Source of the DNA: Plasmodiophora brassicae
Lineage: Eukaryota > Endomyxa > Phytomyxea > Plasmodiophorida > Plasmodiophoridae
DNA: 64,000 bases
Assembly (NCBI GenBank): GCA_039704465.1
Contig: JASFAU010000020.1
Coordinates: 1 to 64,000 of the forward strand
Reading direction: 5' to 3'
The translations under genes and the position numbers were made by a program. Numbering within the stretch: position 1 is the first letter of the stretch; each line of letters opens with the position of its first letter. Shown here piece by piece: positions 1 through 8,897 of this stretch. Below the pieces are notes generated by a model. That model made no database searches. It was not told the DNA's origin and was given only the letters and a program-made list of their open reading frames with translations.

Positions 1-2
1 CG

Positions 3-1309
3 ATCCTGCTGGGCGTCCACCTGTTCCTGCGGGCCGACGAGATCGTCGACATCGCGCTTGAAGATTTCTTGCTCGAGATGACGGCCAAGGACGACCTGGA
101 CCGCGTCGATCAGCTCGTCGTGCAGGTCTGCGGCAAGTCGGAGAGGGCCAAGGCCGAGGGTCCCGTCAATCTGGTCTTGTACCGGCTTGATTCGCACCCG
201 AAGCTATGCCCCATCCGGGCGTTGTTCACGCTGGTGTCTCGGGACGCATCAAGTCCGGGTTGGTCTTCGGCACGAAGCAACACCTTGACGCGATCGACCG
301 AGGCGCCGCTTCGTTCGAATCGTTCCCGGATGGATTGTCCTACGACGAGTTCAACGCCGAGTTCGTTCGTGTTTGCAGGCCTGTCGTCGGCGACGACACG
401 ATGCACCGGTACGGCCCGCACTCGATCCGCAAGACGGCGTACCTGTTCGCCATCTGGGGTGGTGGCGACCTCGATCACATCAGGCAAGCGGCGCGCCACA
501 AGACGCTCAAGAACGCGGAATTGTATTACCGCGATTCGAAAGCTCTGCTGGCCCGGGCGCGCAGGACGAACAGCCACGTGCTGGCGTTGACGCCCAAGTG
601 GGAGCCGATCTTCCTGGAGAACCTGCGCAACGCTCGGCGGATCGCTCTCGATAGCAGGTGCCCGCCGCAGTCGAGCTCGATACCCGGGTTGGCATCGACG
701 TACGTCGCGACACAGCTCCGGGTCGATCCGGCGTCCGTGTCCCTGATGCAGCTCATCTCTCTGGCAGAGCGCGATATCCCTGAGACGCCGGCGTCTCAAC
801 AATTGGAACAACTGCTTCAAACGCATGTGCCCCAGCTGGCACAGACGATGATGTCGCTGGTTAACCAGGTCGTTCTCCAACGACTCAACAATTCGGAATC
901 TCAGCCAGCCATCCAGCAGCCACCGGCCCCGCCCCCAGTCCAACCGCCGATGGCGTCGTCATTGTCACCTCCGCCGCCGCTGCCGCAACCTGATCCGAAC
1001 GATGACAACCGGGGGCGCGCGAGGCGAGGCGGTAATGTCGATCTTCCTGGGCGTTCACAGCTGGCCAAGCTTTCGACTTCGTCGGAGAAGATTGTGCTGC
1101 TTCTATCCATCGAGGCGTCGCTGCCGGCCAGCAAGAAAGACCTGACCGAGCGTGCCCGCACGTTCGTCAATCAGGTCGCGACGCCAGTACTGCGGTGCTA
1201 CCGCGAACATTGCGCCTCGTCGTTGCCCGAATTCGTCGACAAGTGGGGGGCCAACTTCTCACACTCCCGGTTTTCGAAGGGGTGCGGTTGTGTGGAGCCG
1301 GCCCAATAA
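3..1309 (+). pseudogene. Crypton-like tyrosine recombinase, frameshifted, 5' end outside window
   Basis: The frame opening at base 3 reads a recombinase core: FLRADEI (first catalytic Arg region) near base 30, then GKSERAKAEGP and CPIRALFTLV near 130-230. At about 236-245 the similarity moves to another frame and runs to the stop at 1307: GLVFGTKQ, then HSIRKTAY (the H-x-x-R motif) near 419, RHKTLKNAELYY with the candidate nucleophile Tyr near 520-530, and a proline-rich tail of about 250 residues. R, HxxR and Tyr in this order are the hallmarks of tyrosine recombinases; the CPIRAL block and HSIRK box resemble Crypton elements. The first frame stays open past the break but loses similarity, so one small indel (or a sequencing error) separates the halves. 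It is too tight for an intron of the size used elsewhere here. Probably a decayed element copy. Confidence 0.7.
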
Positions 1310-1482
1310 ATTGGATGATGCGTTCCGGGCCTACCTGCGTTCCCAGCTGGCAATGCGTCGGTTTGCTTGCACCGCCCGGCTAAGTACATAGGCCTTAGCG
1401 GTCACAAAAGTGCGCAGTGCGCGCATTTTTTGTGACCCTCCTACCATCCTACCACGACAGTAATGAAACTTTACCATCGGCC

Positions 1483-1490
1483 TATAAATA
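1483..1490 (+). promoter_or_regulatory. TATA-box-like element upstream of the U-box gene
   Basis: TATAAATA lies 100 bp before the ATG at 1590 in a local AT-rich dip. Position and sequence fit a core promoter; no transcript evidence is available. Confidence 0.45.
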
Positions 1491-1589
1491 CGTCTGCGGA
1501 GTTTTGCGGGCGACTCTCTGGCACCCGTGGCTGCCCGCCGTGACACGTCGGCTGCCGTTGGAGCTACCTTCGAAATCTGGTGACCAGCG

Positions 1590-3452
1590 ATGCCTGCCCT
1601 CGCGGTGTTCCTGTTCACATGCGCGACGAGTTGCGCGCTGGCCGTTGATCTTCAAGTCTATCCGACGGAATATGAGGAGATGCCGTCAAGGATGACGTCG
1701 GAAGAGGTCGACCGTACCAACGCCGCGCTACCCGCTCTTGGTTTGACGTCATGGTTCGCGTGTCCTTTGGCGGGGCGGGTGACGAACAAGATGGTGACAC
1801 TGGCGGATGGGTATACATATGACCAAGATCGCGTCGTCGCATCCTGTGGCAATACGGACAGTTTGATGTCACCCCACTACCAACGCCTGACGATCCCCAC
1901 AAGCCTCGCGTTCGCATTCGTGAACCTGGATTTGATGGACATCGCCAATAATCCCGAATCGCTTGCTCAAAGCATCGTAGACGGTGAGGTCCCAACGAGG
2001 ATTCGTCCATGGATCGGATCTGCGCTGCGGCAGCCCATATGGATCTGTCATGATGGACGGTCGCGTTCCATGACAGCGTTCAAGCGTCCGTTCACGATTG
2101 AACAATTGGGAATGTTGCTGGCTCTCGACAACGGGGATTTATGCTTCCGGAACATCCGTCTCGAACAAGTCGTTGACGAGGTCTGTAGACGAGTTGATTG
2201 TGGGACGGGTAACGTTCAGCAGAGGATGGATACCGCCCATGTGGAGCCTGGGAGACATCAGTCACTTTCTATTTCGAGTCAGCTCTCACCAAATACCTCA
2301 GCGTCTGGCAGTCGTCGTTCTGTCGCAAGTCATCGACGGCAGACTGTTGACGCATCCAGCGGCGAAGCGTCTAACGCGATTCCTTCTCCGACAAGTACCA
2401 CGAGTGCGGGGAGCGGAAGGTCTCCGCTGGCGAACCATCGAGAGCTGAATGTTGTCGGGTGTGCTGACATCTCGTGCACTGCTGAAGCGGATATCGCCGC
2501 CGCCATCCCTTGGCCCAGTGAATCGGAAGTGAAGCCTGCCCCATCGTTGCGTTCTGAAATGTCATCCGCCTGGGCCGCAACGATAGCGCATACCCGTGCT
2601 CTAGACAAGATTTCGTGTTGGAACCGGGAACATCTCTACTCATCGCCAAGACATAACTTCTATACTGCCCTGTTCTGGGAGAACCACTACCTCATGACCT
2701 TTAAACCGGACAACATGGAGCTGCCGCCCAAACCTACTAACCCGGGTGCCATGAGAGGCTGGCAGGCCAGCTGTCATCGTTTCTTCCAAGCAGCTGAAGA
2801 CATCGTCGTCAACGCCATTCTAGAGAAGCGAGACAACCCTAAGGGCGTCGCCCAGGGTCTTGGACGCGTGTGCCGTCATGCTCGGGCTCTAAAGAGACTG
2901 GCGACGCAGCTGGGTCTTGTTCCGCCGAGCAAGATTACGTGGTCGGACGACATTGCGGACACCATTCCATGGCCCATGTCGGCAATGGCGCCTGCCCCAT
3001 CATTGCCTCGCGTAATGTCGTCCGCTTGGGCCGCGACGATCGCGCTTACGCGCTCCCTAGAAGACCCCGATCTATGGGATTGGCAAGGTCTCACACGGAA
3101 CGACGCGAATACCATCTACGATGCGCTGTTCTGGGTCCGTCAGTACACTACAGCTGAGTGGGAACCGCCCGGAATGTCGTTGCCACCGAAGCCTGTGAGC
3201 AGCGACGGTTTCAGTGGGTGGCAAGCCAACTGTTATCGCTTCTTCAAAGCCGCGGAAGACCGCATTGTCAAGCGCATATTAAAAGAACAAGGCGTCGTTG
3301 ACGACGTCGACGAAGGCTCTGCAGGCATCAACCGTGTGGCACGTTATTTGCGACGATGCGTTATGAAGCTTCGGCTGCCCATTAACACTGGGCGCAAACG
3401 CCAGCGCAGGCCAGAAGTCGTTGGCAACCCTGTCAAGTCCAGGCGCAAGTGA
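1590..3452 (+). CDS. U-box domain protein with internal duplication
   Basis: One uninterrupted 620-codon frame from an ATG. Residues about 55-120 match the U-box E3 ligase fold: WFACPLAGRVTN, then LADGYTYDQD, then MSPHYQRL, the order and spacing of the U-box CPI..DGxTYxR..SPxT signature. U-boxes recruit ubiquitin-charged E2 enzymes, so an E3 role is inferred. A Ser/Thr-rich linker follows (about 220-300). Two copies of a module of about 135 residues then occur, near 303-440 and 455-600, sharing IPWP, PAPSL, MSSAWAATIA.TR, LPPKP, GWQA.C.RFF.AAED and a basic end. I do not recognise this module. The first 19 residues are hydrophobic and look like a signal peptide, odd for a cytosolic E3; the true start may be a later Met (residue 31 or 35). 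No intron is needed. Confidence 0.75.
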   Translation: MPALAVFLFTCATSCALAVDLQVYPTEYEEMPSRMTSEEVDRTNAALPALGLTSWFACPLAGRVTNKMVTLADGYTYDQDRVVASCGNTDSLMSPHYQRLTIPTSLAFAFVNLDLMDIANNPESLAQSIVDGEVPTRIRPWIGSALRQPIWICHDGRSRSMTAFKRPFTIEQLGMLLALDNGDLCFRNIRLEQVVDEVCRRVDCGTGNVQQRMDTAHVEPGRHQSLSISSQLSPNTSASGSRRSVASHRRQTVDASSGEASNAIPSPTSTTSAGSGRSPLANHRELNVVGCADISCTAEADIAAAIPWPSESEVKPAPSLRSEMSSAWAATIAHTRALDKISCWNREHLYSSPRHNFYTALFWENHYLMTFKPDNMELPPKPTNPGAMRGWQASCHRFFQAAEDIVVNAILEKRDNPKGVAQGLGRVCRHARALKRLATQLGLVPPSKITWSDDIADTIPWPMSAMAPAPSLPRVMSSAWAATIALTRSLEDPDLWDWQGLTRNDANTIYDALFWVRQYTTAEWEPPGMSLPPKPVSSDGFSGWQANCYRFFKAAEDRIVKRILKEQGVVDDVDEGSAGINRVARYLRRCVMKLRLPINTGRKRQRRPEVVGNPVKSRRK

Positions 3453-4338
3453 AACGAATCTGCACGAATGTTGCTTAATTTCTAAAGTTCCGGCACCAGT
3501 GATAAACGCAAAATCCCCGGCCCCTTGTCGACGAGGTCGTATAGGTAGATCGTTTCGAACGACACCGTTATCATCGGTATAGGCCAGAGAATCAGGTATG
3601 GGAAGAGGAGGGGCGGTCAGGTGGCGTGCAGCGATTCTCTGAATAAGATCCCGTCAAGGACGGCTTGGGTGGCGCTGGAGGCAAATGATCACGCTCTAAT
3701 ATCAACGTCGACTGATGCGATCCAGCGCAAGTCGATCTTGATTGAAAACATCTGGCGGAGGCACCCGGGCCGTCGTTATTATATTCGTGCAAAGTACACC
3801 CGGCTGTCGTTTCTGTCGTGGCGATCCGGTTTCCCCTGCCCTCGTAGAACTTGTTCGGCGGGGGCGCGGCGTCGCTCGCGAAGCGCCTAAAGATCCGCTT
3901 CAGTAGGGGTGCGTCGCGGCACCTTTGGTTGGTTGCTCACCGTGTCGGGTTTCGCCACCGATCCAGCGCCGGGAATCGACGAGCACCCGCTGACGATCTG
4001 GCGAACGCTGCCGGCCAGTTCGCCATGCGTCAGCGTGATAAGCAGACCGAGTTGACGTCGCAGGTCAGTGACGTTTGTCTGGGCGGCGTCCCGTCTCCCG
4101 GCGACGACGCCTCGTACAGCTGCCACGGCTGCCTCGTGACCGCAACGCGCTCAGCATATCCTCGTAGGTGCACCAGCGACGATTGCAACGACTCGGCGCA
4201 ACGCTAGCGGCGGCGACGACGCGACGACACGAGCGGCGTACATTCGGGCGGCGACCCGCTAGACGGCACACTGGGAAAAATTCAGTGCCAAACTCGAGCC
4301 AACATGGGGTCAACCGGCTGTCGGGAACTGACAGCCTC
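3453..4338. other. No supported gene
   Basis: Only short overlapping frames on both strands without family motifs or paired splice sites. Nothing else seen. Confidence 0.5.
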
Positions 4339-4498
4339 TTGGCCCCAGAATTGAGCGCATACTGAGCATTACCGTCAAAGTAGTCGTCACAGAGCTGCCT
4401 TGCTGTTGACCATCCAGTTGACGGCCACTTGGCCCCAGAATTGAATGCATACTGACAGCCAGTCGTCACAGAGCTGACGTACCATTGACTACCCAGTT
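4339..4498. repeat. Two-copy degenerate 90-bp tandem repeat
   Basis: TTGGCCCCAGAATTGA recurs at 4339 and 4429, exactly 90 bp apart, followed in both by GCATACTGA, AGTCGTCACAGAGCTG and ACCATTGAC/CCAGTT-like blocks. The second copy is slightly shorter and point-mutated. Gene-free; may overlap the 3' end of the minus-strand candidate next door. Confidence 0.7.
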
Positions 4499-5459
4499 TA
4501 CTCTAATCGACGCGCCGTTGAACCAAACTGAGCACGTTCTGAGCGTCTCGTGACACACTGTTTGACTCTCAGATAACGCCGCTTTTGTCTTTATTGAATA
4601 CAAGAGGCCCCGACAGTGCTGCAACGTCTTTGGTCCTACGCCACTCATGTATAAGCATGTTGCAGAGAAATCCAACTGTGAGCGACACTTACACGTCGAA
4701 CGTCGGCGCAGGTGATGTAGTCTCTCTGGGTGTTTGACGACGGAGATCACGCTCGAACACAGCATGTCCGCCAGCGCCTTGTCTTGCAGGACGGAGCTAT
4801 GTTTGTGAGGCGAGAGCCGCTCCCTTATCACCTGCAAGAACGTGAAGAGATGATCTTCGCCGTCTGAGCCGGCCCACAGATCAGCTTGGTCAAATTGCAA
4901 TGTATGACGACCTTTCGATCGTACCTGTTGTGTCAGGCTCGATCATCCTGCCGGCGTCAACGAAAATTTCTTGCGCCCGTGATCTCTGTCGTTTGAGTCG
5001 TCGCTCTGTCTGGACCATAACTTCATAGCAGGTCGACTGCATCAGCATGCGAGGAACAAAGAGTACGTGCACACTTAGTCTTACGCATCACAGTGTCCTT
5101 TAAAGCCCACTGGTCTCTGGGTAACTCGAGCTCCTGGCAACCTCTGTCGAGGACACGACGGTGTACATCGTGCTCGACGGTTAGCGTGCGTTTCTTCAGT
5201 TTTGGATTGATTCTGGACGAATGTTCAGCCGCGATGCCGACATTCTTTCAGCTTTCGGAAGTCACTCGAGTTGTACTTACCGGAGGTACTCCGCTTGCAC
5301 GATCTCGATCATCCGAGACCGTTTCTCGGTTCGCTTCTTGCGCATGCCGCTCGACTTGAATTCGGCGATCCCAGCGCAGGTCGATAGGTCAAGGGCCCAG
5401 GTCTTTCGTCGGCAGACAACGACTCCTCGCTGGCGGTGATGTCGTCCAGAGACGTCCAT
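4466..5459 (-). CDS. Unresolved multi-exon gene candidate
   Basis: Three stretches of protein-like sequence on the minus strand can be linked by splice sites. The first (about 5459-5281) ends in a basic helix, then a GTAAGT donor and a TCCAG acceptor remove 5213-5280. The second (from 5212) is Lys/Arg-rich. The third (from about 5036) continues through a GTACGA donor into an acidic-to-hydrophobic segment with DLWAGSDGEDHLFTF. The joint between the second and third is not solved. A helical, charged protein is likely; a formin-like tail was considered but not supported. Start, stop and function are unknown. Confidence 0.3.
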
Positions 5460-6336
5460 TCAGCGACCCTCTCCACTGGCCTTGACTTCCGTCATGCATA
5501 CGTGATGGCAATCGTGAAGAGAACAGTGTGCCGCAGCTTTCATCGCGACGAACCGAAACGCGTAACACCCAAAGAGACTGGCAGTGTATTGGCAGACGGT
5601 CAGAGAAGAGTTGCGGACGCGGACGGCACAGTCACCTGTGACGGGTACCTGGGCAGGAAAGTCAGAGAGCTGCAACTGGACACTGGTAACGTAGGAGACG
5701 CATACGGCCGGGTGCGCCCAGGCACCAGCAGGCCGCGTCGTCTCCAGGGACCGTAGTTGACAGCGTCGCTGCTGTCATGTTGCCTCGCGGAATGATGCAG
5801 ACCAGGTTCGCGTCTTTATGTTGCCGCCCGTGCAGCACTTTCGCCCGTATTGCTACGACATTGTTCGGAACAATTTCGCAGAGCGCCTGCCAAGGTGTAT
5901 CCTTGGAGCCAGGGGCGTAGGATCCAACACCGTCAACTGTCGAAACCGCAAAGTTAGTAAAAGTACAAGTTAACGTCCTAACATTTCAAACACGTGACAT
6001 ACCGAGCATGAATTGGGGAATGGACAGGCGAAACGGCCCACCGCTCCTGTGCAGCTGATGCCAACGGTCCACTCTGGCAAGTTGTCATCGACGTCATCGG
6101 GTGACTTGGCCTCGACACCATCGCCGCGCCTCGCCCATTCCTGCCAGAAGTAGTCTCCCACTGCGTCATCATCGGTCGACGACTTCTCCTCCGGTGCGGC
6201 GTTCACATCACGACTCATCGGCGCGAATCGCACGCTGGACCAACTGATACCCGCGTTCGTTGCGGAGTGCGTGGTACCACTTTCAACTTCATGACGTTCC
6301 GGCCGCACAGAGAATTGGATCCTGTAACCGGTTGCT
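5460..6336. other. No supported gene
   Basis: Short frames only; upstream exons of the minus-strand candidate could lie in the first 200 bp. Nothing else recognised. Confidence 0.4.
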
Positions 6337-7224
6337 GTGACTGCAAGCTGTCCCGAATTGACCGAAATTGACATTCTCTGTAAGGTTGACCTGAATTTGA
6401 CGCGGAATTTTTCCCAGTGGCAGGAGGCGCGCCCGTTTCCCGTTGCCGGGTACGCGGGCCGCCACGTTTTACGTTCAGCAATCTGCCGAACGAGAATCGG
6501 AACCTGGGCACCACATCAGCAACTGGGCATTCGAGACGAGCCCGGCATTACAGGTGGCATACGCGTCCAGGGAAGCCAGCGTCCGCAGGTCGCCACCGAC
6601 GGCAGTCGATGCAGTCGTCGATCTGTCGAAGGGGGACCAGACGCTGTCGGCGCAGGTCCACACCGCTGTCAAACGCGTCCAGAACGGGTGGCCGTCGCCC
6701 GTCGACTGGTCCACGGCGGAAAATGGCCGATCGTTGTGTATCACGCGCGGGCGCTGGGCCCCGGCGTGCTGACCTGTGTCGGCGACCGACCAGACGACGC
6801 CGACCGCCACCCGGCCGAACATATGATCGTCGTCGCCGACCTGCTACAGTCGTTGGGCGCCGGGCCAATCGACTGGCAACCGTTCAAGCACGCTCTGGCG
6901 CTGATCGGCGCTGTGGGGCGCTCGCTCGTCGAGATCGGCCTGAGCTCGAGGCACGCACACGACTACGTCGTCCACGCGCTCGAGCTGGTCTTCCTGGACT
7001 CCCGACCAAACACAATGACGAAGCAAGCGTCGTTGAGATTCCGCGCCATCGTCGACGACATGGTTGCCGCGTTTGTAGCCGCCATTCGCCAGCGCCAGGG
7101 CAACCGGGACGACGAGGACGAGGCCGTTGACGACGACGCTGCTGCCGACGGGTGCTGTGCCAGGCAACCTCGTGAGAAAGCAAGGTTGACAGCGTTAGAC
7201 GCCGTTTGCAGACACGTATCCTGA
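6337..7224 (+). CDS. Globin-like helical protein, heme-ligand His missing
   Basis: The second half of this frame (from about base 6790) reads like the E-to-H helices of a globin: DLLQSLG, then ALALIGAVGRSLVEIGL, then a second amphipathic helix HDYVVHALELVF, and RFRAIVDDMVAAFVAAI as the last helix. In globins the position two before V-E-x-G is the proximal heme His (GRRHVEYG in many microbial globins); here it is Leu (GRSLVEIG). An acidic tail (DDEDEAVDDD) follows. The first half is arginine-rich and unconvincing, so the real 5' exons probably lie in other frames between 6420 and 6790. The globin reading is pattern recognition only; it could be another all-helical protein. Confidence 0.35.
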   Translation: MTASCPELTEIDILCKVDLNLTRNFSQWQEARPFPVAGYAGRHVLRSAICRTRIGTWAPHQQLGIRDEPGITGGIRVQGSQRPQVATDGSRCSRRSVEGGPDAVGAGPHRCQTRPERVAVARRLVHGGKWPIVVYHARALGPGVLTCVGDRPDDADRHPAEHMIVVADLLQSLGAGPIDWQPFKHALALIGAVGRSLVEIGLSSRHAHDYVVHALELVFLDSRPNTMTKQASLRFRAIVDDMVAAFVAAIRQRQGNRDDEDEAVDDDAAADGCCARQPREKARLTALDAVCRHVS

Positions 7225-7750
7225 CGATGGATGTGTTCCATAGCCGAAACGAAGTCATCAGGGTGCGAAGCGCCGAAAGCTTTGTGGCACGACGACACGC
7301 CCTGTGGTCAGTTGCTATACAGTGCGGCGAGCGGGATGCAGACTGAACCTGGCGTGACGTTGCATAGGCCCCGCCGGTTATGTCGACGACTGTGAGCAAG
7401 GACCCTGCTAACAAGCGCAGCATGCCGTCCGCATCGGTTGGCGTTCCTTATACCCCTCTCGACTGCGTTACTGACGGTCCGCCCGCTGTAGGTACGAAAC
7501 AAGGGGACGAGCAAAGTTGTTGCTGGACCTGCGAACCACTGTTTCAAAGCGCCCAAACTGGTTCGAAACTGACGTCGCCGGTACTCAGGCGAAGTTAACA
7601 TCTAACACGCGCGCATTGACGGCAGGCATCTGAACGTACTCCTGGAGAACGTGCGAGCCGGCCCGCCCAAGACGTCAACCGCGAACCGATCGAAGAAGCG
7701 CAACATCCTGCACTGTAATTGTCATAGTCGACGCTGACATTGACATTTAG
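7225..7750. other. No supported gene
   Basis: No family motif seen. It may hold the first exons of the USP-like frame that opens at an acceptor-like TTTAG at 7746-7750. Confidence 0.4.
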
Positions 7751-8257
7751 GAGCGTGACGCTGGAACGTTACTGCCAGGGGGCATATCGAACAATGATGC
7801 GGCAGGCGTTTGCCGTTCGGTTTGCTACGCCATTGCACCGATGCAGATCGTCCGTGCAATATTGCCCGACTGGGAACGTGTCTCTGGCCTCGCGCCCTGG
7901 ATTGTCCTGTACGATAAGATGATGAACCCGCGTCTGTATCAGCACGAGGCGTCCGATACGTTGGTTGAGCTCGTCAAGGTCATCAGCCAGACTGACCTGG
8001 CGACGAGTTCGTTCGATGCCGGGAAACAGCATGACGCGGATGATTTCGTATTGGAGTTGTTACGGCTGATGCAGGCGTATGCGGTCATCTGGGCCAATGG
8101 TCAACCGATGCATCGAGCGATCGTCAGGTTCGTCGAGCAGGTCACACGTGCGCGACCTCCGGCCGTGCAATTATTAGTCGCCCGCCCTGCGACGTCCCCG
8201 TTGTCATGGTGGGTGGTTCGCGCGGCCGGACGATCCTTGCCGACGCGTTACTGGTAG
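7751..8257 (+). pseudogene. Degenerate ubiquitin-specific protease (USP) N-terminal half
   Basis: The open frame starts just after an acceptor-like TTTAG and runs to a stop at 8255. It holds two USP boxes in the right order: GISN...SVCYAIAPMQIV (Cys at 7823; compare the catalytic NTCYxNxxxQ box) and SFDAGKQHDADDFVLELL (compare F..GxQQDAxEFxxxLL) about 75 residues later, the usual spacing. The canonical N-T before Cys and the N after CY are lost. I see no His box (GHY) downstream before the receptor gene begins at 8898. Either this is a relic or a catalytically altered family member whose later exons I cannot find. Confidence 0.5.
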
Positions 8258-8897
8258 AGCACACTACGACGGTCGCCAGGAGGTGCACCTCCGAACGGCC
8301 GTGCAATCGCGGGCCAGACGTGGAGCGCCGCAGCACGACGGTTCGCCAGTTGAAGGGCAAGGTCGAGCAAGGCCGAGTGGTGCTGGTGCGGCAAGATCCC
8401 ATCGTAACCGTCCAGTAGCCAGGTCTCGATGGTCAGATGGTCAGTACGGCGCGGCGCGGCGCAAGGCAGCGGTGGTAGGTGCAGGACCGACAACGATGAT
8501 GGATAGATACCTTGGAATATCTTAGTTCTCCTTTGTGCAGGATGTGGTGCCTCATGCGGTCTCCAAGTCGGAGGTGCACATCTCCAGCTGGTCGGCCTTG
8601 TCGACCGCTGGGGTAATGCCCACGTCGCTAGACACGACGAAGGTCATTACGTGTCCTGGGTGAAGCAGGCACGTGCTGGCTGGGCCTTTTGCGGCACAAG
8701 ACACGTGAAGCGGTATTCCGACGCGCACGTCGCCGGCCTGCTCAGCAAACGCGTCTACCGACTGCTGTTCTACCGCAGCCTCCAGCAGAGTGAGCGGAAC
8801 ATTGCGGCTGTCCGATGCTATGCAAACGTTGCTAAGGGCTCGTTAATATCTCGCTATTAAATGATAGTATTCGCATTAGGAGGCCCATCCGGTCATA

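Noticed and set aside
4466..5072. Formin FH2 C-terminal end in the unresolved minus-strand gene
   Set aside because: Only a loose helical pattern; the characteristic FH2 landmarks are absent.
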